Counted from the stretch's first letter, positions 53,160 to 62,698 are shown. The stretch is 64,000 nucleotides of DNA from Chelativorans multitrophicus (GCF_011317445.1 NZ_JAAAPL010000001.1:620001-684000), one strand, 5' to 3'. Notes: a model not told the origin generated them from the sequence alone. Numbers and translations are program-made.

Positions 53160-53493
53160 CCAGCGTAAAGTAGTCCGAGCGCTCTCTGGCTGTTTCGATT
53201 TCGACAACCCATAGATCGGAATCGAAGCGGATTTCGCGCGCCAGCCGGCTTTCGATTTCCGCCTCGTCCGCTGTGGTCGTCAGAAGGGTGAACTGCCGGT
53301 CGGTGGGCTTGGCCTCGTCATAGCTTGTCTGCGCGGCCGGGCCGTAGAGCTCTAATTCCCCCAGGCGCGTGCGCTGCAGGATGAAAATGGCGCCCGCCTC
53401 GGTGGAGCCCTTGCGTCTTACGGCGGCAAACCCGCCGTCGGAAAAAACCCGCCTGATCAGGAGGGAAACCCAAAATTCGCTGGTGACCCGCAT
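53149..53493 (-). CDS. DUF1491 family protein
   Basis: A 114-residue soluble protein (begins MRVTSEFWVSLLIRRVFSDGG, has GAIFILQRTRLGELELYGP and DLWVVEIETARERSDYF) matching DUF1491, a short alphaproteobacterial family without assigned function. It is the last gene of a three-gene minus-strand set: DivJ-like kinase, peptidoglycan-binding protein, DUF1491, 40 bases after the second. Confidence 0.82.
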   Translation of the reverse strand: MRVTSEFWVSLLIRRVFSDGGFAAVRRKGSTEAGAIFILQRTRLGELELYGPAAQTSYDEAKPTDRQFTLLTTTADEAEIESRLAREIRFDSDLWVVEIETARERSDYFTLVSD

Positions 53494-53533
53494 TGGCGCT
53501 CCTGTAGGGCTGGTGTCGACGGATGCGCCCGCC

Positions 53534-54334
53534 TCAGTTGATCAGGCCGATCTCCCGCATCTTGGCCACCAGAGGTGCATCGGGCTCCCCTGTGACAGGC
53601 AAGCCGAAGAGCGACTGGAACTCGCGAATGGCCTCGCGCGTCCGCTCGCCCATCATACCGTCGATCTCGATGCCGTCATTGCCGAATGCCTTCAGGCCCG
53701 CCTGGACCTTGGAAATGTTTGAGTCTCCCGGCTCGGCGGAGGCGGTCTGCGGCGCTGTGGATGCCTCCTGCGCCGCCTGGCCGTCATCGCGCAGGCCAAG
53801 CTGATGGAGCAGAGCGCCGTCGATCTGGCTGCCCGGCTCCAGCCCGACGATCCTGCGATAGGTCTCCACGGCCGCATTCGTCTGCGGTCCGGTCATGCCG
53901 TCGATCGGACCGGCATAAAGCCCGAGATCATTCAGCACCGTCTGAACCGACCGCACCGTCCCGTCGCCGCCAGCCGGCGGCGGCACGGAACCGGTCGAAT
54001 CCGGCGAAGTCTCCACCGCAGATCCGGCAGGCTCGATCTGGCGGATTTCTCTTGGTGCCGACTGGGGATGCGGATGCTGGGTCAGGTCCGGCAGCGCGCG
54101 CGGACCCAATATCCGCGTCGACAGAAAGGCGCTCGGATGCACCTGAGGCTGATAAAAGAGCGCGTTGGCCGAAACGAAGGCCAGAGAAACGAGGAATGCC
54201 GTCGTGCCGCCGACGGCCACCGGATTGCGCCCGGCCGCGGCGGCAGCACCGGAGATACCGGCCCGCAGCCAGCCGGTGCGCTTTCCCCTCGCGCCAGCCC
54301 GCGACCTAGGCCGTTTTGCGTAACGCGTCATCAT
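53534..54334 (-). CDS. Membrane-anchored peptidoglycan-binding protein
   Basis: A 266-residue protein with a basic N-terminus, one membrane helix (VGGTTAFLVSLAFVSANALFY), a Pro/Ser-rich linker, and two PG_binding_1 domains (SVQTVLNDLGLYAGPIDGMTGPQTNAAVETYRR and VQAGLKAFGNDGIEIDGMMGERTREAIREFQ). The domains bind peptidoglycan in the periplasm; no catalytic domain is present, so it probably anchors or senses the wall. Its start overlaps the kinase gene end by 29 bases, indicating coupled expression. Confidence 0.87.
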   Translation of the reverse strand: MMTRYAKRPRSRAGARGKRTGWLRAGISGAAAAAGRNPVAVGGTTAFLVSLAFVSANALFYQPQVHPSAFLSTRILGPRALPDLTQHPHPQSAPREIRQIEPAGSAVETSPDSTGSVPPPAGGDGTVRSVQTVLNDLGLYAGPIDGMTGPQTNAAVETYRRIVGLEPGSQIDGALLHQLGLRDDGQAAQEASTAPQTASAEPGDSNISKVQAGLKAFGNDGIEIDGMMGERTREAIREFQSLFGLPVTGEPDAPLVAKMREIGLIN

Positions 54335-56093
54335 ACCACTCGCGATTATAATTCGCCCCGCTCGCAGCGAAGCTCGAATCCTCCACTTCCCGACAAGCGT
54401 CGGCCGGGCCGGCGGGCAAGGAAACGTGAACCCGCGTGCCCCGGCCTGGAGCGCTTTCGATGCTCAGGCCGCCGCCTTGCAGCCTGACCAGGCCCTTCAC
54501 CAGCGCAAGGCCGAGCCCCGTGCCTTCGCATTTGCGCGTATAATCATTGCGCACCTGCATGAAAGGGGTGCCGACCAGTTCCAGATCCTCGGCGGAGATT
54601 CCGATACCGGTATCGCTGACGGTAAACTCCAGACGGTCGCCGCTGCGATGCGCCGTGACCTTCACCTCGCCGGAGGGTGTAAACTTCACGGCATTGGACA
54701 AGAGATTGATGAGGACCTGCTGCACGGCGTTCTTGTCGCAACGCACGGTGCCGATATCCCCGGCAATATCAGCTTTCAGTTCCACCGACTTCGCCTGCGC
54801 CTGATGCGTCGTCATGGCCATGCAAAGGCGCACCGCGTCCTCGAAATGGAACGGTTTGGCCTCCACCCCATAGGCGCCAGATTGCACCTTGGAAACATCG
54901 AGGATCGCGTTCACCACCGAGAGCAGATGAGTGCCTGCCTCCCGGATCACCTCCACATATTCGCGCTGCTTGTCATTGGCGAATTTGCCGAACATCTCGT
55001 TCGCCAGCAGGTCCGCAAAGCCGACGATCGCGTTGAGCGGCGTGCGCAGTTCATGGCTGACGGAGGCAAGCATCTCGTCCCTGGAGCGGCAGGCCGCTTC
55101 CGCAACATGTCTCGCCTCGGCAAGCGCCTCCTCTGCCGCGGCGGTGCTGACGTCTTCGCGCAACAGGGCGACCACGCCGGCCGCATCCTGCAGGGCAGCG
55201 ACATCGAATATGAAGCTGCGATAGGCCGCTTGGATCGGAAGCCCGGGCGCGGCCGGGACACGGAGGCGAAGACGAAGCGTTCGGGGGCCGGCGCCCTCGC
55301 GGAGGTCGCCGAGCGTCGAAAGCCAGGCGACACGATCGGTCACGTGGATACGGTCGAAGAAGCCGGTTCCCAGAAGCATTTCCGGGGCTACGCCCAAAAC
55401 TTCCTCCAGCTTCGGCGATGCATGGACGACATCGCCGGAGACCTGCAGGCGCAGGACTGCCGCACCGATCATCTCCTCCAGCGCCAGGCCCGGCGTTTCG
55501 CTCGAGACCTGCCCTTCGGCTGGTCCGGTAAAAGGCCAGCGCACAAGGAGAGTGGCCGCATAGACGAGCGGCACCAGCCATTGCCAGGCAGAGGGCAAAT
55601 CCGTCCCGCTCAAGGCAGTCAACGCAACACCGAGGCCGATCGCAACGGCGGCCGCCGATGAGCCGAACACAATTGCCCGCCGCGTTCTGCCGAGCCAGGC
55701 CGCCTCGACGACGAAACCGGCGCTCATGACGACCAGCGGCGAAATCGCGCCCCCGCTCCTGGCGATCAGAGCACCGAGCGTGACCGCCCCAAGCGATAGC
55801 GCCAAAGCCTCGGCAATTCTTCTCTTTGCGGTGGTGATGAGCACAAGCGGTGGCAACAGACCCACACCGAACACCAGGGCGGCCGCCGAAAGGGCGCTGG
55901 TCAAGCCCATCTGCCGGGCAGCGATTTCGGCCGTCGCGAGCGCTGCAAGCATGGGCGCTGCAAGCAATATCCCGAGGAGGCGCGCTTGCCGCGCCCGCTC
56001 CTCTCCGGTTTCGACAGAGGGGTGCAGCAGGCGCTCGCAAGCGGCCTTCAATCCAAGGGACCAGTCTGCTCTGAAGGACGCTCTCGTATTCAA
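54306..56093 (-). CDS. Polytopic sensor histidine kinase, DivJ-like
   Basis: A 595-residue kinase. The N-terminal 190 residues hold about six membrane helices; then a PAS domain (AAVLRLQVSGDVVHASPKLEEVLG), HisKA with ASVSHELRTPLNAIVGFADLL, and HATPase_c (SDTGIGIS, GTGLGLALVKGL). A multi-spanning sensor region joined to a PleC-type catalytic core is the layout of DivJ, the DivK kinase that opposes PleC. The assignment is by architecture only. First gene of an operon with a peptidoglycan-binding protein and DUF1491. Confidence 0.6.
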   Translation of the reverse strand: MNTRASFRADWSLGLKAACERLLHPSVETGEERARQARLLGILLAAPMLAALATAEIAARQMGLTSALSAAALVFGVGLLPPLVLITTAKRRIAEALALSLGAVTLGALIARSGGAISPLVVMSAGFVVEAAWLGRTRRAIVFGSSAAAVAIGLGVALTALSGTDLPSAWQWLVPLVYAATLLVRWPFTGPAEGQVSSETPGLALEEMIGAAVLRLQVSGDVVHASPKLEEVLGVAPEMLLGTGFFDRIHVTDRVAWLSTLGDLREGAGPRTLRLRLRVPAAPGLPIQAAYRSFIFDVAALQDAAGVVALLREDVSTAAAEEALAEARHVAEAACRSRDEMLASVSHELRTPLNAIVGFADLLANEMFGKFANDKQREYVEVIREAGTHLLSVVNAILDVSKVQSGAYGVEAKPFHFEDAVRLCMAMTTHQAQAKSVELKADIAGDIGTVRCDKNAVQQVLINLLSNAVKFTPSGEVKVTAHRSGDRLEFTVSDTGIGISAEDLELVGTPFMQVRNDYTRKCEGTGLGLALVKGLVRLQGGGLSIESAPGRGTRVHVSLPAGPADACREVEDSSFAASGANYNREWYDDALRKTA

Positions 56094-56491
56094 CTCGACG
56101 CGCTCTGTTCTTGTCCGCTCGTTGGGGCTCTCGTTCTTTGGTCGACCCTCTCATTCACGATTTAAGGAAAGGATAAACAAAACTGTCGGGGAGCCCGCCC
56201 CGGCCGCACAGGTAAGGTTTTCCAAGCTCTGGAATGCGGTCATGGTTAACAAAGGGTCTCCGGGAGCGGAGCGTTCCAAGAGAGAAGGACAGCCAAGTTC
56301 TTCGTTCGAAAAGTTGCCCCCCGATTCTTTCCAGCGCTTCGAACAATTGGCTGCCGGCTGCCGGAGCCAGGCCCTTCACGTCAAACTTGCCTCAAATCCC
56401 GCTATTTCAGCTTTCCTTAGGCATTTGCCGCCAGTTTGAGGCTAATTTTACAAGTCGAGACGGGGAAACCGCGACTTCGAGGACCTATAAA
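56094..56491. other. Gene-free region between the DivJ-like and DUF5330 genes
   Basis: 398 bases between divergent genes with no credible reading frame. It should contain both promoters; no operator could be assigned. A GTTAAC at 56245-56250 is a possible half-site for CtrA-type regulators but is isolated. Confidence 0.4.
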
Positions 56492-56827
56492 ATGGGACTG
56501 CTTATTCGCTCCGTGGCAGGGCTTTCTCTTCTGTTCCTGGCGCTGCCGATCGATGTAAGCGGCGAAACCACGGGCGAGGAGCCGGTGAGCCCGCTCCAGA
56601 CGATCTTCGCCGCGCGTGACGCGTTGGCGGACATCGCATCCCTATGCGAGCGGCAGCCGGATGTATGCGCAACCGCAAAGGCCGCGATTGCCACGATCAT
56701 CGCACGCGCGAAGGAAAGCGTGCGGATGGCCCAGTCCTTGAGCGGTGAAGCCAAGCCCGAAACGCAAACGCCCCATCCCGAGCCTCGCGAACCGGTATCT
56801 GGTGAGGCTCCGGAGCCCGTTCAGTAG
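56492..56827 (+). CDS. DUF5330 domain exported protein
   Basis: A 111-residue secreted protein with a signal peptide (MGLLIRSVAGLSLLFLALPI, cleavage near residue 24) and a helical domain with two Cys (IASLCERQPDVCATAKAAIATI) typical of DUF5330, a small rhizobial family of unknown function, then a Pro/Glu-rich tail. The ATG at 56492 has GAGGA 10-14 bases upstream; longer upstream frame to 56234 is not supported. Confidence 0.8.
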   Translation: MGLLIRSVAGLSLLFLALPIDVSGETTGEEPVSPLQTIFAARDALADIASLCERQPDVCATAKAAIATIIARAKESVRMAQSLSGEAKPETQTPHPEPREPVSGEAPEPVQ

Positions 56828-56880
56828 CAAATCAGGACTTTTCCCGTGACGCATGCCCGCTGAGCCACTATATGCGGGCC

Positions 56881-57306
56881 ATGAGCACGAGCATCGATAC
56901 GATCCGCGAGGATTTCGCCTTCCTGGACGATTGGGAGGAGCGGTATCGCTATATCATCGAGCTGGGCAATGACCTTCCCGATTATCCGGATGCCGCGCGC
57001 GACGACCGGCACAAGGTGCGTGGCTGCGTGAGCCAGGTCTGGCTCCTGACAGATATCGAAGGCGGCCCTGACCCGGTCATTACCTTCATGGGTGATTCGG
57101 ATGCGCATATCGTGCGGGGGCTGGTGGCGATCATGCTGGCGCTCTTCAGCGGCAAGCGGGCGAGCGAGATCGTCGCGATCGATGCCGAGCACACGATGCG
57201 TGAACTTGGCCTCGATGAGCATCTCACGCCACAGCGCGCCAACGGTCTGCGCGCCATGGTCCGTCGGATGAAGGAGGAGGCGGCCGCGGCTATGAGCGTG
57301 GCCTGA
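56881..57306 (+). CDS. sufE: SufE family Fe-S cluster assembly protein
   Basis: A 141-residue cytoplasmic sulfur acceptor. Signatures: IREDFAFLDDWEERYRYIIELG, the conserved Cys in KVRGCVSQVWLL that takes sulfur from SufS, and IVRGLVAIMLALFSGK. It enhances cysteine desulfurase activity and passes persulfide to the SufBCD scaffold. The suf operon itself is not here. Start ATG 56881 or 56872. Convergent with the DUF6456 gene. Confidence 0.93.
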   Translation: MSTSIDTIREDFAFLDDWEERYRYIIELGNDLPDYPDAARDDRHKVRGCVSQVWLLTDIEGGPDPVITFMGDSDAHIVRGLVAIMLALFSGKRASEIVAIDAEHTMRELGLDEHLTPQRANGLRAMVRRMKEEAAAAMSVA

Positions 57307-57322
57307 TCGGCCGCCGTCAGGT

Positions 57323-58141
57323 CTACCGCAGCACCGGGCGATACCCTTCCGCACCCCAGTGAAGCACCTTCGAGCCGCGTCTAGGGCATGGTGGTTCGTA
57401 GTGACGGCTGAGCGCCGCAAGAGCGGCCTTCAGCACAACCTTGGCGGAGCGTACCGGCCAGCCGCGTTCCATTTCCACCTGCTCAAGTCCCTTCAGGAAA
57501 CAGCAGATATCGACCAGCACACCGGCCAGTTCCGGCCCCACCGCCGTCAACGCGTTTTCAACCCTTTGCCGGGCGGCGAGCGCCGCATCCGTCAGTTCAG
57601 CAATCCCGTTCTCGTTGCTCCCGCGCCTCGCATCTGCGACCGCTTGGCTCCAGTTGGCGCTGATCTTGGGCATGATTTGCCCCCTCGTGTAGTCGGCCCG
57701 CAGCCTTTCGCCTGCCCGAAACTCGCTCGGGGCCAGGAATGGCTCACCGCCGCGCGTCCGGCGGCGGGCAAGCTGGGCGAGCGGGGATTCTGCCAGATTT
57801 TTGCAGATGATCTGCTCGCCATTGCCCACGACGGCAATCTCCGTTTCAAGCTCCATATGCTGAGCGCGAAATGGCGCGTCCGGATGCGCGTCGCGCCGCA
57901 ATGCCGCTCGTCCCTCGGCGGAAAGGGAAAGCCGCGCGTCCGCTCGGACCACGAGCCTCTCTGTGACAAGGTTGGAAAGGACGGGCGGGCTGGCGGCGAT
58001 CATTCCGCGCTCACCTGCGTCCAGCAGCAGCATGCCTTCTTTGGCCGCGGATCGTATCTGCGCCTCTCCGCCGGCCAGAAAGCGCAGGACGCGCCGCCTC
58101 TCCTTTTCCGGCAGGCTTTTTTTGGTCGTCGGCCGCTTCAT
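57323..58141 (-). CDS. DUF6456 domain protein
   Basis: A 272-residue soluble, basic protein. The N-terminal half has a winged-helix-like region (RRVLRFLAGGEAQIRSAAKEGMLLL... SNLVTERLVVR), and the C-terminal half reads ESPLAQLARRRTRGGEPFLAPSEFRAGERLRADYTRG, the DUF6456 signature of Rhizobiales. The role is unknown; a DNA-binding regulator is plausible. The ATG at 58141 overlaps the stop of the upstream DnaA-C-like gene by 4 bases, so the two are coupled and may act together. Confidence 0.82.
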   Translation of the reverse strand: MKRPTTKKSLPEKERRRVLRFLAGGEAQIRSAAKEGMLLLDAGERGMIAASPPVLSNLVTERLVVRADARLSLSAEGRAALRRDAHPDAPFRAQHMELETEIAVVGNGEQIICKNLAESPLAQLARRRTRGGEPFLAPSEFRAGERLRADYTRGQIMPKISANWSQAVADARRGSNENGIAELTDAALAARQRVENALTAVGPELAGVLVDICCFLKGLEQVEMERGWPVRSAKVVLKAALAALSRHYEPPCPRRGSKVLHWGAEGYRPVLR

Positions 58142-58563
58142 CCCAGCACCTCCGTATGCCGGAAAGCAGCGGCAGTTACCCGCTCGATGACCAGCACGAT
58201 CTGATCGAATTCCACATCGTCGCGCATGTCCTCGATCAAATGGCAGGCATGCTGCACCGTAGTGCGGTCGCGGCCGAACCCGCGGCCAATCTCCTTCATG
58301 CTCAAACCCAGGACCACATGGGCCACATACATCCCGATCTGCCGCACACGCGCCACCTGCGTAGAGCTCCGCCCGGAGCTCCTTATCTCCTTCCCGCTGA
58401 CATTGAAGAGCGCTGCAACGATATCCATCACGCACTCGCAAATATCATTTACCCTCTCGTCACATATCGGGCTCAGCTTGCGCCCAAGGGCGTCCTGCCG
58501 AGCCGCAACCCCTGCATCCTTGTCTTGCTTTTCCTGCAACTGACTTGCCGCGATGGACTGCAC
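58138..58563 (-). CDS. DnaA C-terminal-like helix-turn-helix protein
   Basis: A 141-residue protein whose C-terminal part (NVSGKEIRSSGRSSTQVARVRQIGMYVAHVVLGLSMKEIGRGFGRDRTTVQHACHLI region) matches the DNA-binding domain of replication initiator DnaA, without the ATPase domain. It may bind DnaA-box-like sites and act as a regulator. The start is a GTG at 58563 with GAAGGA 10-15 bases upstream; the frame to 58662 has no support. Coupled by ATGA to the DUF6456 gene. Confidence 0.82.
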   Translation of the reverse strand: MQSIAASQLQEKQDKDAGVAARQDALGRKLSPICDERVNDICECVMDIVAALFNVSGKEIRSSGRSSTQVARVRQIGMYVAHVVLGLSMKEIGRGFGRDRTTVQHACHLIEDMRDDVEFDQIVLVIERVTAAAFRHTEVLG

Positions 58564-58760
58564 GAAAAAACATCCTTCTTTTGGAGGAATATTTTCCTTA
58601 TATCCCGGCCACAGATGAATGTGAACAAAAGAAGAACATGAAATGTAGGCGAGATGGCCCAACAGGCTGATCTAAAACCGTTTTTTCATATTGGAGCTGA
58701 ATTCTTCAGTGGAATCTATCCCCACCCCCTGACCACGGGATCAAACTCGAGCTCCCGAAA

Positions 58761-59135
58761 ATGGAGATGGGCATGGGCATTTCGCGGAGCGAGGCTAAAG
58801 CTTTTCAGGAGGACAAGGCAAAACGGATTGCAGAAGCCAGACAAAGCGCTGCCTTCTTTCTGATCTCGGGGATTGATCTGTCGAGCGCGCTTGAAACCAA
58901 AGGTGAGGAGAGAACAGCCCTGCTCATTCGCCTTGGCCGTCTCTTGGAGCGGGAGCGGCTAAAGGGAATCAGGCGGCACTGGAGCTATGATCTTAACCGG
59001 CATATTGCGTTGAAGGAGGCCTACGACTCGCTGAAACCGCGTCGAGAAGAGCGGCGGAGTCCGGCTCCTTCAGGAGCGCTGCGGAGGAGAGAAGGCCATA
59101 TTACCGCGAAACCGCAAAATAAAAGCGGCGCCTGA
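58761..59135 (+). CDS. Hypothetical charged protein
   Basis: A 124-residue soluble, Lys/Arg/Glu-rich protein (SRSEAKAFQEDKAKRIAEARQSAAFFLISGIDL; LIRLGRLLERERLKGIRRHWSYDLNRHIALKEAYDSL). No family recognised. The helical core of about 90 residues looks genuine; the Arg/Pro-rich tail runs into the mucR terminator hairpin. Start could be 58761, 58767 or 58773. Confidence 0.55.
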   Translation: MEMGMGISRSEAKAFQEDKAKRIAEARQSAAFFLISGIDLSSALETKGEERTALLIRLGRLLERERLKGIRRHWSYDLNRHIALKEAYDSLKPRREERRSPAPSGALRRREGHITAKPQNKSGA

Positions 59136-59146
59136 AGGCGCCGCTT
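59114..59146 (-). terminator. Rho-independent terminator of mucR
   Basis: A perfect 10-bp stem (59123-59132 with 59137-59146) and 4-base loop, followed on the minus strand by a T-rich run (TTTTATTTTG). It lies 23 bases after the mucR stop codon. Confidence 0.8.
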
Positions 59147-59169
59147 GTCTCATAAGCATAGCGGTAGTC

Positions 59170-59589
59170 TTACTTGCCCTTGCGCTTACGTCCCAGTCCC
59201 ATCTTCTTGGCAAGCTGGGAACGCGCCACGGCGTAATTCGGGGCGACCATCGGATAGCTCGGATCAAGGCCCCATTTTTCGCGATACTGCTCAGGTGTAA
59301 GCCCGTAATGGGTCATGAGGTGGCGCTTCAGCGACTTGAACTTCTTACCGTCTTCAAGACAGATAATGTAGTCGTCATGCACCGACCGCTTCGGATTGAC
59401 GGCCGGCTTCTGCTTTTCCGTGGCGACCTGCTCGGTGGAGCGAGTAACTCGGCCCAGAGCCGCATGGACGTCGGCAATCAGATTAGAAAGTTCGGAGACC
59501 GGTACAGGATTGTTACTGACATAAGCAGCGACAACATCCGCCGTCAATTCCACCAGCACGTCTTCGTTTTTTGTGTTCTGTTCATCCAT
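59170..59589 (-). CDS. mucR: MucR/Ros-family transcriptional regulator
   Basis: A 139-residue zinc-finger regulator. N-terminal dimerisation part ([24 protein letters not shown]) is followed by [40 protein letters not shown], the MucR/Ros zinc-finger DNA-binding segment, and a basic tail ([12 protein letters not shown]). MucR proteins are H-NS-like silencers in Rhizobiales that bind AT-rich DNA and control exopolysaccharide, motility, cell cycle and virulence genes. The start at 59589 matches the usual MDEQN-type N-terminus; the frame to 59640 is not preferred. Confidence 0.93.
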   Translation of the reverse strand: MDEQNTKNEDVLVELTADVVAAYVSNNPVPVSELSNLIADVHAALGRVTRSTEQVATEKQKPAVNPKRSVHDDYIICLEDGKKFKSLKRHLMTHYGLTPEQYREKWGLDPSYPMVAPNYAVARSQLAKKMGLGRKRKGK

Positions 59590-59982
59590 TTCCGTATCTT
59601 TCCCCAGCATAAAAGGTACCCCAACCTCATTCCTATACATTCATTCTCCCCCAATGTATCGATCGCTCAAATCTAATTTTCATGGTGCCCAACGGTGTGG
59701 GGTATCCACCACCTATTTAAGGACGTCAACTCACAAACTCTTTCAAGGCTGGGTATATTTTATGTGCCTAATACTTAGCGGAGCGAAGTCGACGCCATTG
59801 TGCATAGTTCCCTTCAACAGCAATTAAGCGCGGTTAACAATAATTTCAATGGGGAAAACGCCCCGTCTTTGATCCCGCTTGTGAAATCGTAAGGTAATAA
59901 AACTTTCAGTGACTGTGGATTACGTCATAAGTGTGGAAAATGCTTTCGTTTCACCCAAAACTGAAAGGGACAACGCTTCAAA
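59590..59982 (-). promoter_or_regulatory. AT-rich mucR upstream region
   Basis: 393 bases without a gene between mnhG and mucR, clearly richer in A+T than the surroundings, with repeated T-A steps (TATATTTTATG, AATAATTTCAAT, GGTAATAAAACTTT). MucR is known to repress its own gene through such AT-rich sites, so this is the likely promoter and autoregulatory region. An exact operator cannot be set from sequence alone. Confidence 0.5.
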
Positions 59983-60336
59983 CTATGTAGATCCTTCGGA
60001 AATCTTGGTCACGTTCATATCATCATGGATCGAATCCGCCCAGAGGCGGTAGCCTGCGGCATAAGCGGCCTTTGCGAGAAGATGGGCCGAGATGGGGGCC
60101 GTCAGCAGGAGGAAGGCCACCGCAGCCAGCGCCCGGGTCACTATTGCATGGTCTTGGGCATAGACCGCAAGCGCAATCAACATGACGCCCGATCCCAAGG
60201 TTCCCGCCTTGGAGGCGGCGTGCATTCGCGTATAAAGATCGGGCAGCCGCAGGAGACCGATCGAGGCGGCGAGCGCAAAGAAGGCCCCGATGAGAATAAG
60301 GGTGCCAACCACAAGATTCTGAAGCAAGTCGATCAT
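59983..60336 (-). CDS. mnhG: Cation/proton antiporter subunit G
   Basis: A 117-residue membrane protein with three helices ([58 protein letters not shown]) and the MnhG/PhaG signature [19 protein letters not shown]. Final gene of the seven-gene Mrp-type (Mnh/Pha) Na+ or K+/H+ antiporter operon. Its start overlaps mnhF by 4 bases. Confidence 0.94.
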   Translation of the reverse strand: MIDLLQNLVVGTLILIGAFFALAASIGLLRLPDLYTRMHAASKAGTLGSGVMLIALAVYAQDHAIVTRALAAVAFLLLTAPISAHLLAKAAYAAGYRLWADSIHDDMNVTKISEGST

Positions 60337-60668
60337 TGATGCCTATCCCGATAGATGCCCAGCGGGTCACGAGAGGTGAACTCCTCCTCGTAGCGGCGGC
60401 TCAGGATAAAACGTGCAAAGGCTACCGTCGTCAAAAAGCCCACGAGGCCAAGCGCGATGGCTATATCGAGATATAGCGTGTAGCCGGTGCGAATGCCGAT
60501 CACCGCGATAAACCCGATGGCGATCGCCACGAGCATGTCGAGGCCCACCACCCGGTCCGGCAGCGCCGGACCCCGCAGAACGCGAATGACGGTAAGCAGG
60601 AACGAGAGGCTTAAAATAGCCAGAGCCGCAAGCTCTGCGAAGGCCAGATAGGCTTCACCCGTTATCAT
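60333..60668 (-). CDS. mnhF: Cation/proton antiporter subunit F
   Basis: A 111-residue membrane protein with three helices and the subunit F core [28 protein letters not shown]. Overlaps mnhE and mnhG by 4 bases on either side (ATGA junctions), showing coupled translation in the antiporter operon. Confidence 0.94.
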   Translation of the reverse strand: MITGEAYLAFAELAALAILSLSFLLTVIRVLRGPALPDRVVGLDMLVAIAIGFIAVIGIRTGYTLYLDIAIALGLVGFLTTVAFARFILSRRYEEEFTSRDPLGIYRDRHQ

Positions 60669-61138
60669 CGGAACGCCTCCATTATTTTGCGCTCGAAGCC
60701 CTCGGCGATGTCGCTCCGCAGCGCCTCGACATCCGAACAGTCGAGCGCATGGACGAAAAGCGTCTTGCGGTCCTCCGACACGTCGACCGAGAGCGTCCCC
60801 GGCGTCAACGTGATCAAATTGGCCAGAAGCGTGATCTCGAAATCCCGGTCGACGGTAAGCGGATAGGAGAAGATGCCGGGCTTCAGGTGCATCTTCGGCG
60901 AAAGGACGAGCTTGGCAACGCGCGAAGCGGAAAGCACAAGCTCGTAAAGGAACAGAACGGCCAAGCTGAAAATCTTCACGCCGCGGCGGAAATAGCCGAG
61001 CGAACCCACCTGCTCACGGATGAGGTAGAGCGCGAAGGAGCCCAGCAGGAAACCAAGCACCATATTGGCAAGCGAGAAGGAACCGGTGATTGCTGTCCAG
61101 ACGAGCGCGAGCAGGATGTTGATCAGGTAGAGCGTCAT
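60665..61138 (-). CDS. mnhE: Cation/proton antiporter subunit E
   Basis: A 157-residue protein with two N-terminal membrane hairpins and a cytoplasmic C-terminal domain; signature [47 protein letters not shown] is typical of MnhE. Needed for assembly of the hetero-oligomeric antiporter. Overlaps mnhD and mnhF by 4 bases. Confidence 0.94.
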   Translation of the reverse strand: MTLYLINILLALVWTAITGSFSLANMVLGFLLGSFALYLIREQVGSLGYFRRGVKIFSLAVLFLYELVLSASRVAKLVLSPKMHLKPGIFSYPLTVDRDFEITLLANLITLTPGTLSVDVSEDRKTLFVHALDCSDVEALRSDIAEGFERKIMEAFR

Positions 61139-62694
61139 GGCTGCGCCCCCTCCGGAAACACCGTGCCGATGTAAGTCGAAGCATCGAGAATGCCCCCAGC
61201 GGCCTGCTCGGCGATATTGATGACAGGCTGCGGGTAAAGGCCCATGAAAAGCACAGGCACGGCGAGGATGCCCAGCGTTACATAGCCGAGCAGCGGAGAA
61301 TATCTTTCCGCCGTCACCGCTTCATCGCGCTGCCGCCAGACGGCAAGGATGAAAACCCTGCCGAGCGCCAGTGTGGTGAAGAAGCCGGTGGCGAGCACGG
61401 CCAGCGCCAGCCATCCCTGTCCCGCATCCAGAGAGGCCCGAACCAGCATCACCTTCGGCCAAAGTCCCGACGCCGGCGGCAGACCCGCCGAGGCGAGGAT
61501 CAGGATCAGCGCGAAGGCAGCGATCAACGGGTGATTGGCGTATAGGCCCGATAGCGTGCGTAGGGAATAACTGCCGCCGAGCCCGTTCATGATGCCGGCG
61601 AGCAAATAAAGAGCCGCCATGACGATCATGGAATGAAACGCGTAGAAGATGGTTCCGGCGAGCCCCTCGCCATTGCCTAGCGCAAGGCCGGCAAGCATGA
61701 TGCCAACGCTGGAGATCACCACAAAGCCCAGGGCGCGGCGAATATCCGTCTGCGCCAGCGCACCCATGACTCCCAGGATCATCGTGGCCGCCGCCACCCA
61801 GCCGATCACGCCCGAAAGGAGCGCGCGCTCCGGCGGCAGGAGCATCACCAGAACGCGCAACAGCGCATAAACGCCCACCTTCGTCAGAACGCCGCCGAAG
61901 AGCGCCGCCGTAACGATGCGCGGCGTGTGATAAGAGGCAGGCAGCCAGAAATTTACCGGAAAGGCGGCCGCCTTCATGCCGAAGGCTAGCAGGAAGAACA
62001 TCGCAAGCGTTGTGAGCGGCGCGACCTCCCGCACACTGTCTGCCTTGCGCGCGATGTCAGCCATGTTGAGCGTGCCGAACGCGCCATAGAGCAGCGCCGT
62101 TGCGGTCAGGAAGAATGTGGTGCCGATCAGGTTCAAAATGGCATATTTCGTGGCGCCGTCCAGCTGCCGGTGTTCCGATCCGAGGATCAGCAGCCCGAAG
62201 GACGAGATCAGGAAAACCTCAAACCACACATAAAGGTTGAAAAGATCGCCGGTAAGGAAAGAGCCGCCGACACCCGCCATCATGAGCATCAGGAAGGGAT
62301 AGAAGCCGTAGCGCCGCCCGATCGTGCCGATATCGGCGGTGGAGTAGAACGCGCAGACGAGCGCGACCAGGCTGGCCACCAGTGCCAGTGAGGCGCCCAG
62401 CACATCGGCAGTGAAAGAGATGCCGAAGGGCGGCAACCAGCGCCCCATCGTCATCACCACGGGACCTTGGTCCATGATGCGCAAAAGCAGAAGCAGGTTG
62501 CAGGCGAGCGTGGCGATGAGCCCGATGATGGCCACGCTGGCCTGAATCCGCGTCTCGTGGCGGAACATCAAAAGCACCGCGCCGAAGACGATCGGGATCG
62601 CCACAGGCGCCACCACCAGCCAGTCGGCCGACGGCGTGGCTGCCAGGACCATGGCGCCCGAAAGGTCGACGGCTTCGGTTCCGGGAACGGCCAT
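61135..62694 (-). CDS. mnhD: Cation/proton antiporter subunit D
   Basis: A 519-residue polytopic protein (about 14 helices) homologous to complex I proton-pumping subunits (NuoN/NuoM). Key motifs include LFNLYVWFEVFLISSFGLL (conserved Glu), FGMKAAAFPVNFWLPASYHTP (conserved Lys) and LTKVGVYALLRV (conserved Lys). It forms part of the ion path of the Mrp antiporter. It starts 4 bases after the mnhC stop codon. Confidence 0.95.
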   Translation of the reverse strand: MAVPGTEAVDLSGAMVLAATPSADWLVVAPVAIPIVFGAVLLMFRHETRIQASVAIIGLIATLACNLLLLLRIMDQGPVVMTMGRWLPPFGISFTADVLGASLALVASLVALVCAFYSTADIGTIGRRYGFYPFLMLMMAGVGGSFLTGDLFNLYVWFEVFLISSFGLLILGSEHRQLDGATKYAILNLIGTTFFLTATALLYGAFGTLNMADIARKADSVREVAPLTTLAMFFLLAFGMKAAAFPVNFWLPASYHTPRIVTAALFGGVLTKVGVYALLRVLVMLLPPERALLSGVIGWVAAATMILGVMGALAQTDIRRALGFVVISSVGIMLAGLALGNGEGLAGTIFYAFHSMIVMAALYLLAGIMNGLGGSYSLRTLSGLYANHPLIAAFALILILASAGLPPASGLWPKVMLVRASLDAGQGWLALAVLATGFFTTLALGRVFILAVWRQRDEAVTAERYSPLLGYVTLGILAVPVLFMGLYPQPVINIAEQAAGGILDASTYIGTVFPEGAQP

Positions 62695-62698
62695 GCGA

